Origin: Nesterenkonia salmonea
GTDB lineage: Bacteria; Actinomycetota; Actinomycetes; Actinomycetales; Micrococcaceae
Length of the DNA: 64,000 nt
Direction: 5' to 3'
NCBI RefSeq assembly: GCF_005771525.1
Contig: NZ_VAVZ01000002.1
Coordinates: forward strand, 62,001-126,000
This document shows positions 9,453 to 18,608 of the stretch, piece after piece. The position numbers and the translations under genes were made by a program. The notes under the pieces were generated by a model. The model was not told the origin of the DNA. It did no database searches and saw only the letters and a program-made list of their open reading frames with translations. Every line of letters starts with the position of its first letter. Within the stretch, counting starts at the first letter, position 1.

Positions 9453-10346
9453 CTATTTATTGACAGATCCCCAGCGGTTAGCAAACATAAACACTGCTTT
9501 CAGAGTGATATCAGTCAATGTGGCAACGATAGCGAGGATCAAGATCGTGGCGAAGATGCCAGTGATGTTGGTGTTTGCCGCGAAGGTCGAAATCAGTCGA
9601 CCCATCCCCTGCGGTGCCCCCATCAACTCCGCGATGGCCGCAATGCTCCAGCTACCAGCCAGCGCGATGCGCACCCCTCCCAAAATCTCCGGCAAAGTAC
9701 CGCGCAGATACACATCTTTTATCAGCCGGACCCTTCCTACACCGAGCACCAAAGCAGACTGGGCATACACCGGGTCCAGGTTCGTCACGGCTCGTTGGGC
9801 ATAGACATAGATGATGGGCACTGCCACTAATACAAGCAGCAGCAGCTGGCCATTGCGGCTTACCCCGAACCATACGAGGAAGAACGGCATGAGGATCAGC
9901 ACAGGCACCGCGCCGAGAGTCAGCAGGGAAGGGTCAGAGAACATGCGAAGGAACTGAACGCGCGCACTGGCCAAGCCGATCGGCACAGCCACGATAATGG
10001 CTAGGAGGACCGCTAACCATACCGAAGTGGTGGTGTAGATGAGGTTTTCGAGAATACCGCCATCACCGAGATTCTGAGTTTGAACCAGTCGAGACTCGAG
10101 GAAGTGCGCCTCAGCGAAACGAAATACCTGTTCCGGAGCAGGGAGGAACACCGGACGAACCCATCCCTGTTCAGTGACCACGTACCAGGCAGCAAGAATG
10201 ATGATCATGCCTGCCAGAGCTAATGGGTCGCTTGCCTTGACAACGCGTAGTACCGGGTTCTGCCGCCCGGGGGATTTTGGAGCCGCCCCGTGTGTGGCCT
10301 TCTCGGAGGCAGCCGTCGTGCTTTCACCGGCTTTTACAGCAGCCAT
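9453..10346 (-). CDS. Nitrate/sulfonate/taurine-type ABC importer permease (second copy)
   Basis: Membrane subunit of 297 aa in the SsuC/TauC family (BPD_transp_1 fold, about six helices). Family features: hydrophobic core starting near residue 40, the N-terminal helix with AWYVVTEQGWVRPVFLPAP, and a cytoplasmic loop with ALVLGVGRVRLIKDVYLRGTLPEI as the ATPase contact. GAGGGAGCACA precedes the ATG. Last gene of a four-gene minus-strand operon (binding protein, ATPase, two permeases). Having two different permeases implies a heterodimeric channel. Confidence 0.92.
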   Translation of the reverse strand: MAAVKAGESTTAASEKATHGAAPKSPGRQNPVLRVVKASDPLALAGMIIILAAWYVVTEQGWVRPVFLPAPEQVFRFAEAHFLESRLVQTQNLGDGGILENLIYTTTSVWLAVLLAIIVAVPIGLASARVQFLRMFSDPSLLTLGAVPVLILMPFFLVWFGVSRNGQLLLLVLVAVPIIYVYAQRAVTNLDPVYAQSALVLGVGRVRLIKDVYLRGTLPEILGGVRIALAGSWSIAAIAELMGAPQGMGRLISTFAANTNITGIFATILILAIVATLTDITLKAVFMFANRWGSVNK

Positions 10347-10395
10347 TGTGCTCCCTCACGTTGGTTGGACGAGCTACAACACATGATCACAATCC

Positions 10396-11355
10396 TCATC
10401 CCTGCGCATCCGGCATCCATACGACGAGGCGCTTGGTGACCCGACTAACAAGGTAGTAGGTCAGTGAAGCCATGATGACCACAACGATGCCGATCAGAAA
10501 CATGCGGTCCACAAAGCCGAAGTATCGAGCGTGGGTGACGATGTAGCCCAATCCGGACTGCGCTCCGACGAACTCAGAAGCAATGGCAGCGGTCCAAGCC
10601 ATGGCCAACGAAAGTTGAATCGTTGACCGCATTTCCGGAAGGATCGAAGGTAGCACCACAGTGACATACGTACGAATGGGACGAGCACCGAGGGTCTTCG
10701 CGTTCTGGACGTATATGGCGTCCACATTTGCCACCGCGTTGACGACACCAGTAAAGAAGATCACCCCGACCGCGACGGCGATGAAAGTCACCGCTCCGGC
10801 GAATGCCGTGCCGAACCAGAGTTGAAACATCGGGATGAGGCCCAGCAGGGGGAAGGTCCGCAGGAACGCGGTCGGCATAGCGAAGAGGCGGCGGCCCCAT
10901 ACGGAGCCGGACACGACAAGGGCTACCAAGCTGCCGATCACTGCGCCGATGAGAAGGCCGGCGATGATCCGCATCATCGTATCCCACCCATGGCTAACGA
11001 TCGCCAGCAGACCACCGATGTAGGTCCGCTCACCCCCTGCCGAGACTGATTCGACGCCTAGCCCGCCCCTCCAGTAGTCAGCCAGACCGGTGACGGTGTC
11101 TGTCAGCACGATCTGCCACCCCGGGAAGAAGGGTTGACCAGGACGCACTTCTCGAGTGTCAATGATGCCGACCAGCTGCCATAGTCCGGCCAGAACCACC
11201 ACCACCAGGACGCTGCCCAAGGTGTAGAGCCGGGAGTTGAGCTTTGGCCTATTGGCCTTGGGTTTGACAAGCTTCTCCGCCTTGGAGGCACCCGCAACCG
11301 GAGCAGGGTCAGAGCTAAGCTTTTCCTTAGCGCGTTCAGCTACAGGCGCGGTCAT
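10396..11355 (-). CDS. Nitrate/sulfonate/taurine-type ABC importer permease (first copy)
   Basis: 319-aa membrane subunit, SsuC/TauC-like, with a longer N-terminus than usual (about 40 charged residues before the first helix). The ATPase-contact loop reads AKTLGARPIRTYVTVVLPSILPEM. The start overlaps the ATPase stop by 4 nt (ATGA). Together with the 9453 permease it should form the channel of the importer. Confidence 0.92.
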   Translation of the reverse strand: MTAPVAERAKEKLSSDPAPVAGASKAEKLVKPKANRPKLNSRLYTLGSVLVVVVLAGLWQLVGIIDTREVRPGQPFFPGWQIVLTDTVTGLADYWRGGLGVESVSAGGERTYIGGLLAIVSHGWDTMMRIIAGLLIGAVIGSLVALVVSGSVWGRRLFAMPTAFLRTFPLLGLIPMFQLWFGTAFAGAVTFIAVAVGVIFFTGVVNAVANVDAIYVQNAKTLGARPIRTYVTVVLPSILPEMRSTIQLSLAMAWTAAIASEFVGAQSGLGYIVTHARYFGFVDRMFLIGIVVVIMASLTYYLVSRVTKRLVVWMPDAQG

Positions 11356-12179
11356 GCTCCCCCCTCGGTGGGGAGGCCCAAGTGCTGAAGCATCGATGCC
11401 TTGTGCTCAAGCATCGTCGGCGTCGACAACGCTTCCAGGCGCCGAGGGCGCTCTGCGGCGACCCGACGATCATCCACTACACGACCGTTCGTCATCACGA
11501 TAATCCGATCCGCCAGCGTGAGGGCTTCATCGACGTCGTGCGTCACAAACATGACAGTCAGTCGGTGCTCCGCCCAGAGGTCCAGCACGGTCTTTTGCAG
11601 TTGCAAACGAGTCACGTAGTCCACGGAGGCGAAAGGCTCATCCATGAGCAGCAGCTTGGGCGCGTTGGAGAAGGCAGTAGCGATGGCAACCCGCTTGAGC
11701 ATGCCTCCAGATAGTTCCTTGGGCCAAGACTTCTCCACGTGAGTAAGATTCACTTCCGCAAGGAACTTCCGCGCGATCGACATCCGCTCCTCTTTCGGGA
11801 CCCCTCGGCACTTCAATCCGTAGGTCACATTGTCGATGACCTTCATCCAGGGAAAAACACTGTCCTTTTGAAAAACCAGGCCGCGATCCGGCGAAGGGCC
11901 TCTGATCGGTTCACCGTCCAGAGCCAGTTCCCCGTCAGTGGGCTCCAGCAGACCGGTAGCCATGTTCATCATGGTGGACTTCCCGCAACCGGAGGGACCT
12001 ACGATGCAGACAAACTCGCCAGGTTTGATAGTGACAGAGACGTCTTCAACTGCATGGAACTTCTGACCGGCCCGCGAGTAGACCTTGTTGACGTTCGTGG
12101 CCACCAGCTCGGCACCGTGTACCGGACCGCTGTTCTCCACCTGCTCGGTTGTCTTGTGGTTCTCCGTGACTGCAGTCAT
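11352..12179 (-). CDS. Nitrate/sulfonate/taurine-type ABC importer ATPase
   Basis: ATP-binding subunit, about 275 aa. Walker A VGPSGCGKST, Q-loop LVFQKDSVFPW, signature LSGGMLKR, Walker B LLLMDEPFASVD, and H-loop FVTHDVDEAL are the SsuB/TauB type. Two starts are possible: 12179 (MTAVTEN, preceded by GGAAGAG) and 12227 (no ribosome site). The shorter one was chosen. It follows the binding-protein gene and overlaps the permease gene by 4 nt. Confidence 0.9.
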   Translation of the reverse strand: MTAVTENHKTTEQVENSGPVHGAELVATNVNKVYSRAGQKFHAVEDVSVTIKPGEFVCIVGPSGCGKSTMMNMATGLLEPTDGELALDGEPIRGPSPDRGLVFQKDSVFPWMKVIDNVTYGLKCRGVPKEERMSIARKFLAEVNLTHVEKSWPKELSGGMLKRVAIATAFSNAPKLLLMDEPFASVDYVTRLQLQKTVLDLWAEHRLTVMFVTHDVDEALTLADRIIVMTNGRVVDDRRVAAERPRRLEALSTPTMLEHKASMLQHLGLPTEGGA

Positions 12180-12270
12180 TTCGTTTCTCTCTTCCGAAGC
12201 CTGGGGCTGTCGAGCTCGGGAGGTCATGGGGATGACCGCCCGAGCCTTCGCTCAATGGTTCAGCGGTCTA

Positions 12271-13620
12271 TCAGCCTTCCGTAGCCGCGGTGGCCAAACG
12301 CCATGCGTCCAGGAAGTTGTAATTGTCATAGTGCATCTGGGCCTCATCCATGAGCTCCTGCCGCTCAGCGTCGAGGTCCCCGGCGCCGTCCATCATCTCT
12401 TGAGTCTCAGCCTCAAACCGGAGCAGATCCTCATAGATGCCTGCGGCCCATATGAAGCCGTCCGGCGTGACCTGTCCGGGTGTGATGAGTCCCCGCTCCT
12501 CCAGTTCGTCGATCTGAGACTGACCCGAATGCGCGTAGTACTCGGAGTTCTGGTCATCAACGTAGTAACGTTCAGCATCCTCAAAAGTGGTGATTTCGTG
12601 GAAGAGCTCGAAGGAGTCGTAAAGCTCTTCATAACCTTCGAACGAGGTTCCGGAAACGCTATTGAGGTAGGGAACTTGAAGTTCAAAGAGCGACGGATCC
12701 TCCGCTGTCTCTGCGGCGATCCGATAGAGCACAGACACCATGCGCAGAATCGTCTCCTGGTTCTCCGGGTCCTCCATGTAGGTCGCCGAGGAGGCCATGC
12801 CGTTATTGGAAATAAACGGAGCGAACGGTGACTCTGCATCTACTAGCGTGTTTTCCGTGATCTGCCGAGTGTCGTAGACCGGCGTCCACCCGAGTTCCAG
12901 CAGCTCATAGGCAATGGGAGCCCCAGCAGGGCGAAGGAACTCTATCTCTCCAGACTGTGCCAGAAGAAACATTTCAGAGTCTTCCATGGTCACGTAGTTC
13001 GGAGAACCGACGTCAGCGACTTCGAATGGGATCTCGTTGAACGCGATATCACCACTGGTCGGGTTCACGTACACATCTTCGTCCACCAGGGGCTCAAGGG
13101 CGCTGGCCAACGCAGTGTCGAAGTCCTCACCCTCGTCGATGTAGTCCTGCAGAGTGCTGAGCTCCAGATCCGGATGGGCAAACATCACGGACCCATAGAA
13201 GGTGACCGCATGGGCGATGTTCTTCAGCTCGTCATCAGTCTCATAAGTAGGGACCAACATGCTTGATGTAGCAGTGCTTATGTCTACTTCGTGATTCAGT
13301 AAGAGATTTAGGTATTGGCTTTCCTCGACATTGAGACCAGTAGGTTCAGGCGTGATGTTGATTCCAACGTCGTCATACCAGCCTTCTTCCATTCCAATCA
13401 CATAAAACGTGTTGTCTGCGTAAGGTCGCATTGCGAACTCGACGTCAACGTCTGGGATGTCTGTTCCTTCCGAGGGATCAACAGGCTGCCAGCTGTCCCC
13501 ATCTGCCTCATCACCATCCGTGGCATCGGCAGCGTCACCGCCCCCACAAGCGGTAAGACCAAACAAAACCATCACTGAGAGGATTGAGAATGCTCCAGTT
13601 TCACGTGACTTAAATTTCAT
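12271..13620 (-). CDS. Solute-binding lipoprotein, NMT1/THI5 or sulfonate-binding type
   Basis: Lipoprotein of about 449 aa with signal peptide ending LTAC and the acidic linker GGGDAADATDGDEADGD. The mature start (DVEFAMRPYADNTFYVIGMEEGWY) is typical of periplasmic proteins that bind sulfonates, pyrimidines or other small anions. Start 13620 has GGAGGT 7 nt upstream. It is longer than usual (family about 320-350 aa), with an extra acidic C-terminal section. First gene of the importer operon, divergent from the FMN reductase; this suggests a substrate handled by a flavin monooxygenase, as in sulfonate use, but that is inference. Confidence 0.85.
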   Translation of the reverse strand: MKFKSRETGAFSILSVMVLFGLTACGGGDAADATDGDEADGDSWQPVDPSEGTDIPDVDVEFAMRPYADNTFYVIGMEEGWYDDVGINITPEPTGLNVEESQYLNLLLNHEVDISTATSSMLVPTYETDDELKNIAHAVTFYGSVMFAHPDLELSTLQDYIDEGEDFDTALASALEPLVDEDVYVNPTSGDIAFNEIPFEVADVGSPNYVTMEDSEMFLLAQSGEIEFLRPAGAPIAYELLELGWTPVYDTRQITENTLVDAESPFAPFISNNGMASSATYMEDPENQETILRMVSVLYRIAAETAEDPSLFELQVPYLNSVSGTSFEGYEELYDSFELFHEITTFEDAERYYVDDQNSEYYAHSGQSQIDELEERGLITPGQVTPDGFIWAAGIYEDLLRFEAETQEMMDGAGDLDAERQELMDEAQMHYDNYNFLDAWRLATAATEG

Positions 13621-13833
13621 CGTTAAACCTCCAGTCATGAAGTGATTTTCAATTGTGCGAGCGCTGGGACTATGACGTCCCGGACCGAGCGACCAGAGCA
13701 GGCGGTAGACAGAATCCAAACTCTTAGCGTGTCGACAGCTACACTACGGAGCATCTATTTCAGCTGTGTTGCATATTCATTACTAGTGAGGAACGTCGAT
13801 CACATCGGCATTTTGGGCGGTATGCTGACCACC

Positions 13834-14367
13834 ATGGCGAAAATCGGATACATTCTCGGAAGCGCGGCAGATGATTCCATCAACCAGAAGTTGGCCCTAG
13901 TCCTAGAGGAACAGGCCCCGGATAGGGCGGAGTTGAACTATATAGACATTCACCAACTTCCGATTTATAACCGAAATATGGATCAGGACTTCCCGCGTCC
14001 TATGACTGAGTTCAAGGACCTCGTATGGTCGAATGACGGACTTCTTGTGGTGACTCCCGAGCACAACCAAAGCTTCCCCGCGGTCGTCAAGAATGCGCTG
14101 GATATCATGACCCGCCCATGGGGCTCTAGCGTGGAAGGCCTCAAGATGGGCATCACCGGAGCTTCACCGGGACGCTTCGGCACCATCAACAGTCAGGCTC
14201 AGTTGCGACAGTTTCTCCCGCCACTAGGGGTCAAAATTATGGGATCGCCGTTGCTGGCAGTTCACGCCACAAAAGACACCTTCAACACGGACGGCACTGC
14301 CGACGCGACGACGACCCAGCGGGCTAAGGCTTACATGGAGGCCTTTACCCAGTTTGTTGAGCAGTAA
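13834..14367 (+). CDS. NAD(P)H-dependent FMN reductase
   Basis: Flavodoxin-fold flavin reductase, 177 aa, supplying FMNH2 to a partner monooxygenase. Motifs are GYILGSAADDSIN (flavin phosphate loop at the N-terminus) and VVTPEHNQSFPAVVKNALD (the family's PEYNxSxPGxLKNAID). Starts at 13834 (MAKIGYILGS) or 13822 (MLTTMAKIG); neither has a well-spaced ribosome site, and the first matches family length best. It is divergent from the sulfonate-type importer and lies 11.7 kb from the NtaA/DszA-type monooxygenase at 810-2132, its likeliest partner in the window. Confidence 0.88.
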   Translation: MAKIGYILGSAADDSINQKLALVLEEQAPDRAELNYIDIHQLPIYNRNMDQDFPRPMTEFKDLVWSNDGLLVVTPEHNQSFPAVVKNALDIMTRPWGSSVEGLKMGITGASPGRFGTINSQAQLRQFLPPLGVKIMGSPLLAVHATKDTFNTDGTADATTTQRAKAYMEAFTQFVEQ

Positions 14368-14905
14368 AGTCACTGCAGTTAGCCGCCAGGCTGAAACATG
14401 GGCTGGGGGTCAGCCCGTCTCCACTAGACACTCGGCTTGGTCGTCATGGAGCTGTGGAACTTTCCAAGTCAAGTGAGACGTCTGCTGGTTAGCGCCACAG
14501 GGGGCTGCCGCGGCCCCGTAATCGAGAGATTCAGGGTTGTTGCCTTTTGCCATCATCCTTACCCTCTTCGGCGAAAACAAACGGGTGACAATGCCAGTCC
14601 GGCTATTCAACTGTGTCGCGCCATTCGAACCCGCTCTCTCCCAAGGATCGCCACTGCTATCCGTGGCACGGTTCACTCTCCTGCAAACCAAAAATCCAAA
14701 GCCGTTCACTGCTGCACACAGGCAGCGAGTCCCGCTTGACACAGCAGTGGCCTCAACGGCCAAGAACGGACGGCCAATACTCGTTCGCTGTGTTACAACC
14801 TGGTAATACGTTCCTCATAAGTGCGCAATAGTCATCTGCAAACCTGAACAGGTTATTTACCTGTGACAAGGGGCATGCTTTGTGTGCTCAGCGAGGAGGA
14901 GATTC
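14368..14905. other. 538-nt intergenic region without a convincing gene
   Basis: A small hairpin (GGGCTG-GGGGT-CAGCCC, 14400-14416) lies just after the FMN reductase and may terminate it. Several open frames of 60-117 codons occur in the middle but none has a ribosome site, codon usage or sequence I recognise. The last 100 nt hold the promoter of the deacetylase-fold gene with repeated AACCTG/CAGGTT elements. Confidence 0.5.
14841..14854. promoter_or_regulatory. AACCTG-AA-CAGGTT palindrome, candidate operator
   Basis: Perfect 14-bp palindrome 52 nt upstream of the deacetylase-fold gene, with a further ACCTGT at 14859-14864 and another AACCTG near 14798. Clustered half-sites suggest cooperative binding of an unidentified regulator. 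Confidence 0.4.
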
Positions 14906-15754
14906 ATGGCGCTGCCCGCCGGAAAAACTGTGGGATTGGCCATCAGCCCGGACTTCGACGCTCACTCTGCGTGGATGTCTTGGTACGGCGGAGGGAAGCT
15001 AGATCCTGTGGCGATGTCCCGCGGCGAGTTTGCCGCCCGTGCCGGAACTCCCCGGCTGCTGGAGCTTTTCGACAATCTGAACATCAAAACCACCTGGGGC
15101 ATCCCTGGGCACACGATGCTCACCTGGCCGGAGCTAACCCGCGAAGTAGCCAGCAACGGCCATGAGATCTGCGCTCATGGCGTTTATCACGAGAATCTCA
15201 ACGGGATGCACGAACCCATCGAGCGGCAGCTCATGACCCGGCAACTGGAGCAGTACGCTGAGATTATCGGTGGAAAACCCCGTGGGTACCGGGCACCATC
15301 GGGCACCATGACATACAACACGCTGCCGTTAATCGAGGAGTTCGGTTTCGACTGGGTCAGCAGCCTGAAGGGCGATGACCTGACCCCTTATAAGCCGCGC
15401 GAAATCACTAGGATCAGCTACGACCAGGGCAATGCCTTCGGCCGCGAGTACCCCTTCGCCAATTATCCGACCTCCTGGTTCCTCGAAGACTGGGTAGCAT
15501 TCGAATATGTAAGCGGACACGCCCCAGGACTTTCTGACACTGATACCGTACTCAAACGGTGGAAAGATACGCTCGACTACGCACGGACCCGTATGCCGCA
15601 AGCAGTGATGACCATCGTTCTTCACCCTGAATCGATTGGCCGGGCGCATCACATGTTGATGCTGGAAAGCTTCCTCAATTATGCAGTAGCTCAGAAGGAA
15701 GTCTGGATTACTACCATCAGTGACATCCACGACGCCTGGGACTTCGAGAACTAA
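14906..15754 (+). CDS. Polysaccharide deacetylase-fold hydrolase (PuuE/cyclic imidase-like)
   Basis: NodB-fold metal-dependent hydrolase, 282 aa. The motif SPDFDAHSAWM near the N-terminus carries the metal Asp, and ICAHGVYHEN (around residue 90) the HxxxH metal ligands; LHPESIGR is near the C-terminus. No signal peptide is present, so it acts in the cytoplasm. Cytoplasmic members of this branch hydrolyse small cyclic amides (allantoinase PuuE, cyclic imide hydrolase) or deacetylate small molecules. GAGGAGGAG directly precedes the ATG at 14906. It is convergent with the PotABCD-type operon, so both may serve the same nutrient. Confidence 0.8.
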   Translation: MALPAGKTVGLAISPDFDAHSAWMSWYGGGKLDPVAMSRGEFAARAGTPRLLELFDNLNIKTTWGIPGHTMLTWPELTREVASNGHEICAHGVYHENLNGMHEPIERQLMTRQLEQYAEIIGGKPRGYRAPSGTMTYNTLPLIEEFGFDWVSSLKGDDLTPYKPREITRISYDQGNAFGREYPFANYPTSWFLEDWVAFEYVSGHAPGLSDTDTVLKRWKDTLDYARTRMPQAVMTIVLHPESIGRAHHMLMLESFLNYAVAQKEVWITTISDIHDAWDFEN

Positions 15755-15768
15755 TTCGGACGAAGACA

Positions 15769-15812
15769 GCAGTAGGGTGGGCCAGTGGCACTACACTAGT
15801 CCACCCTACTGC
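15769..15812. terminator. Strong hairpin terminator between convergent operons
   Basis: Perfect 12-bp arms GCAGTAGGGTGG and CCACCCTACTGC, followed by TTTCT, in the 72-nt gap between the deacetylase-fold gene and the potA-like gene. The loop can form a further imperfect stem. Works for both directions by position. Confidence 0.85.
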
Positions 15813-15826
15813 TTTCTGAAATTATT

Positions 15827-16906
15827 CTATTTCGCGATCAGCCTCACGTGCTCGACATCTGCCCACGAGACGCCGACGCTATCGCCGGATTTCAGAAGCG
15901 CATTCCTCCCTGCTGACACGCTGAGCTCCACCTCCTCGTGGTTCTCAAGCTTGACGATGTACTTTACCGAGTTGCCCATGTAGACCTTGGTGGAGATTCT
16001 GCCGCGCAATTTGCCCGCCGCCGCGGCGTGATCATCATCGATGCTCAGCTCCTCAGGCCTGATCGAAATGTGCACCTGGCACCCTTCCTCAAGGAGAGTC
16101 TCTCCCCTGAGCGGTACTGAGAGCTCACGTCCCTGCACTGTCTGTACGGTCACGTCGTCCTGACTGAGACTCGTCACTGTGCCGGGAATGAAGTTGTTCT
16201 CCCCGATGAAGTCGGCTACAAAATAGCTGTTCGGCGCCTCATAGAGCTCCCTGGGACTGCCGTACTGGATTAGCTTGGATTCGTTGAGCACAGCAATCCG
16301 GTCCGACATGACCAGTGCCTCTTCCTGGTCGTGGGTGACGAAAATGATGGTGACGTTGGTGATCTCCTGGATGCGCTTGATCTCCAGTTGCACGTGGCCA
16401 CGCAGGTTTTTGTCGAGCGCACCGAGCGGCTCATCCATGAGGATTAGCTCAGGCTGGAAGACCAGAGAACGAGCCAGCGCCACCCGCTGCTGCTGACCGC
16501 CGGAGAGCTCATGCGGCTTTCGGTGGGCGAACTTCTCCAGCTGAACCAGCGCAATCGTCTCCTCCACCGACTTTTTGATCTGTTTGCGAGGACGTTTACG
16601 GATCTTCAGTGGATAGGCGATGTTCTGGAATACCGTCATATGCGGGAAGAGTGCATAGTCCTGGAAGACAAACCCCATGTTTCGTTTATGCGTGGGCATG
16701 CTAGAGATGTCCTGTCCGCGCAGTTGGATAGAGCCCTCGCTGGGGATGTGGAAGCCGGCTATCATCTGCAGGATCGTTGTCTTTCCGGAACCGGAAGGGC
16801 CCAGCAGGGTCACGAACTCGCCGGCCTCAACAGCCAGATCCACCGAATCGACGGCGGTGAAATCGCCGTATTTCTTGGTCAGTCCTTGAAGCTCGAGCAC
16901 TGGCAC
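15827..16906 (-). CDS. potA: Spermidine/putrescine-type ABC importer ATPase
   Basis: 359-aa ATPase with an N-terminal ABC domain (Walker A GPSGSGKTT, signature LSGGQQQR, Walker B LILMDEPLGALD, H-loop FVTHDQEEAL) and a C-terminal TOBE domain (about residues 240-355), as in PotA. The start is GTG at 16906 with GGAGGAA upstream, four bases after the permease stop. Last gene of a five-gene operon: binding protein, guanidino hydrolase, two permeases, ATPase. The enclosed hydrolase suggests a guanidino compound rather than spermidine as the substrate. Confidence 0.92.
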   Translation of the reverse strand: MPVLELQGLTKKYGDFTAVDSVDLAVEAGEFVTLLGPSGSGKTTILQMIAGFHIPSEGSIQLRGQDISSMPTHKRNMGFVFQDYALFPHMTVFQNIAYPLKIRKRPRKQIKKSVEETIALVQLEKFAHRKPHELSGGQQQRVALARSLVFQPELILMDEPLGALDKNLRGHVQLEIKRIQEITNVTIIFVTHDQEEALVMSDRIAVLNESKLIQYGSPRELYEAPNSYFVADFIGENNFIPGTVTSLSQDDVTVQTVQGRELSVPLRGETLLEEGCQVHISIRPEELSIDDDHAAAAGKLRGRISTKVYMGNSVKYIVKLENHEEVELSVSAGRNALLKSGDSVGVSWADVEHVRLIAK

Positions 16907-16909
16907 GGG

Positions 16910-17716
16910 TTACTTTCCTCCCCTTTTCTTCGCCGCTCCCCTGTTCACCGTCTGAGCGATGATCAGCAGGAACGCCATGATGACGATGATGACGGTCGAT
17001 ACCGCCGAGATTGTCTGGTCGTAGTTGAAATGCAGCGTGCTCCATATCTGCGTGGGTAGGGTCACGATACCGACGCCGCCCAGGAAAAGCGGAATGAGCA
17101 ACTCATCGAAGGAGAGCAGGAAGCTGAACAGCGCTCCGCTAACCATGCCCGGCACCATTAGAGGCAGCACGATGCGGAAAAAAGTCATCAGCCGGGAGGC
17201 ACCCAGGCTCCTCGAGGCCAACTCCAGGTTCTCACTGACTCCCTGCAGGCTTGCTGAGATCGTCACTAGCACGATGGGGAAGGTGATGATCGTATGACCC
17301 AAAACCACAGCGAAGATGTTCCCTGTCATCTGCAAACTGGAATAAAAGAAATAGAACGCAATGGCAAGCACCATCGTGGGCACAACGAGCGGAGTGATGA
17401 GTAGGATATAGGCGATATCCTTCCCCTGGAAAGTGCCACGGCTCAGCGCATAGGCGGCCAGCGTGGCGAGTGCGGTGGTGAACAGAGCAGTCAACGATCC
17501 AATCTGCAGGCTGGTGAACGTGGCCTCCATCCAGCGGCCAGAGCTGAAGTAGCGCTCATACCAGTCCAGGGTGATCCCGCTGGGAGGGAACCGCATCGAC
17601 GCCGCGGTATTCACCGACATGACCATTACAGTCAGGATCGGTATCGCAATAAAACCGATAACGCCCCACATGGCGAGATGGAAGAGGAATTTGAGGAATC
17701 GATTCTCGATAAGCAT
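16910..17716 (-). CDS. potC: Spermidine/putrescine-type ABC importer permease (PotC-like)
   Basis: Membrane subunit of 268 aa with about six helices. Segments typical of PotC: MSVNTAASMRFPPSGITLDWYERYF after the first helix and the loop LASRSLGASRLMTFFRIVLPLMVPG contacting the ATPase. GGGGAGGGC in the end of the preceding permease gene serves as ribosome site; only 4 nt separate the two genes. Confidence 0.92.
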   Translation of the reverse strand: MLIENRFLKFLFHLAMWGVIGFIAIPILTVMVMSVNTAASMRFPPSGITLDWYERYFSSGRWMEATFTSLQIGSLTALFTTALATLAAYALSRGTFQGKDIAYILLITPLVVPTMVLAIAFYFFYSSLQMTGNIFAVVLGHTIITFPIVLVTISASLQGVSENLELASRSLGASRLMTFFRIVLPLMVPGMVSGALFSFLLSFDELLIPLFLGGVGIVTLPTQIWSTLHFNYDQTISAVSTVIIVIMAFLLIIAQTVNRGAAKKRGGK

Positions 17717-17720
17717 CAGA

Positions 17721-18554
17721 TCAGCGCCCTCCCCACAACAGTTTCAGCGGGACAAACCGGGAGCAGATCAGCAACGAAACCGCGGTGATCACAAGCAGCG
17801 TGGCAGCTAGTGCCGAGGCGAAAGGCCAGTTCAGAAGGTCCCGGACCTGCAGCTCAATGAGCTGGGCGATCATGACCTCGCTGCGCCCTCCGATCAACGC
17901 CGGAGTCACATAGAAACCTATCGACTGGATGAAAACAAGCAAGCAGCCTGCCAGGATACCTGGCATGCTCAGCGGCACATAGATCTTCAGGAAGGTGTAG
18001 AAGTTCCTCGCGCCCAAGCTCTTGGACGCCATAAGCACGTTGTCTGGGATGGAGCGCATCACGGCGAATAGAGGCAGCACCATATAGGGCATCAGGATAT
18101 GAACCATACCGATGACCACGGCGGAGCGGTTGTAGAGCCAGGTAGAGGTGTCCTCAGTGAGGAAGCCGATGAAATAGTTCAGTACGCCGCCGTCTCCTAG
18201 GACTCCCATCCAGCCGTAGCTGCGGATGATAATTCCCAGCCACATGGACATGGCCACCACGCCGAAGAGTAACAGCGTGTACTTTGAGTAAACTGCGAAG
18301 TAGGCAAAGGGGTAGCTGATGAGCAAACTGATCAACGTCACCCAGAACGAGATCTCCAAGCTGCGCAGAAAAACCCGGAGATACAAATCGGAGTCGAATA
18401 TCGCTCTATATTCGGCTAGTGTGAAGCCCCCCTCGTCGCCTTCAAAGCTGCCAGCCAACATGTTCAAGAGTGGATAGGCGTAGAAGACCGCCATAAACAT
18501 GAAGACCGGCATGATGAGCCAGAGTTCAGGAGAGCGGCGCAGGAACTGCTTCAC
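17721..18554 (-). CDS. potB: Spermidine/putrescine-type ABC importer permease (PotB-like)
   Basis: 277-aa membrane subunit with an N-terminal helix, the external segment GGFTLAEYRAIFDSDLYLRVF and the ATPase-contact loop ASKSLGARNFYTFLKIYVPLSMPG. The start is GTG at 18554, with GGAG 9 nt upstream. Forms the channel with the PotC-like protein. Confidence 0.92.
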   Translation of the reverse strand: MKQFLRRSPELWLIMPVFMFMAVFYAYPLLNMLAGSFEGDEGGFTLAEYRAIFDSDLYLRVFLRSLEISFWVTLISLLISYPFAYFAVYSKYTLLLFGVVAMSMWLGIIIRSYGWMGVLGDGGVLNYFIGFLTEDTSTWLYNRSAVVIGMVHILMPYMVLPLFAVMRSIPDNVLMASKSLGARNFYTFLKIYVPLSMPGILAGCLLVFIQSIGFYVTPALIGGRSEVMIAQLIELQVRDLLNWPFASALAATLLVITAVSLLICSRFVPLKLLWGGR

Positions 18555-18608
18555 GGCGCAGACTCCTCTCTCCCCCGACGGCGTAAACTGTACTCACGGG
18601 AGTGCAGG

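Noticed and set aside
14610-14640. Possible tRNA T-arm (GGGTTCGAAT on the minus strand)
   Set aside because: The flanking bases do not pair as a T-stem and no acceptor, D or anticodon arms could be placed.
14410-14763. 117-codon minus-strand open frame and overlapping plus-strand frames
   Set aside because: No ribosome site or recognisable protein sequence; frames on both strands are equally open.
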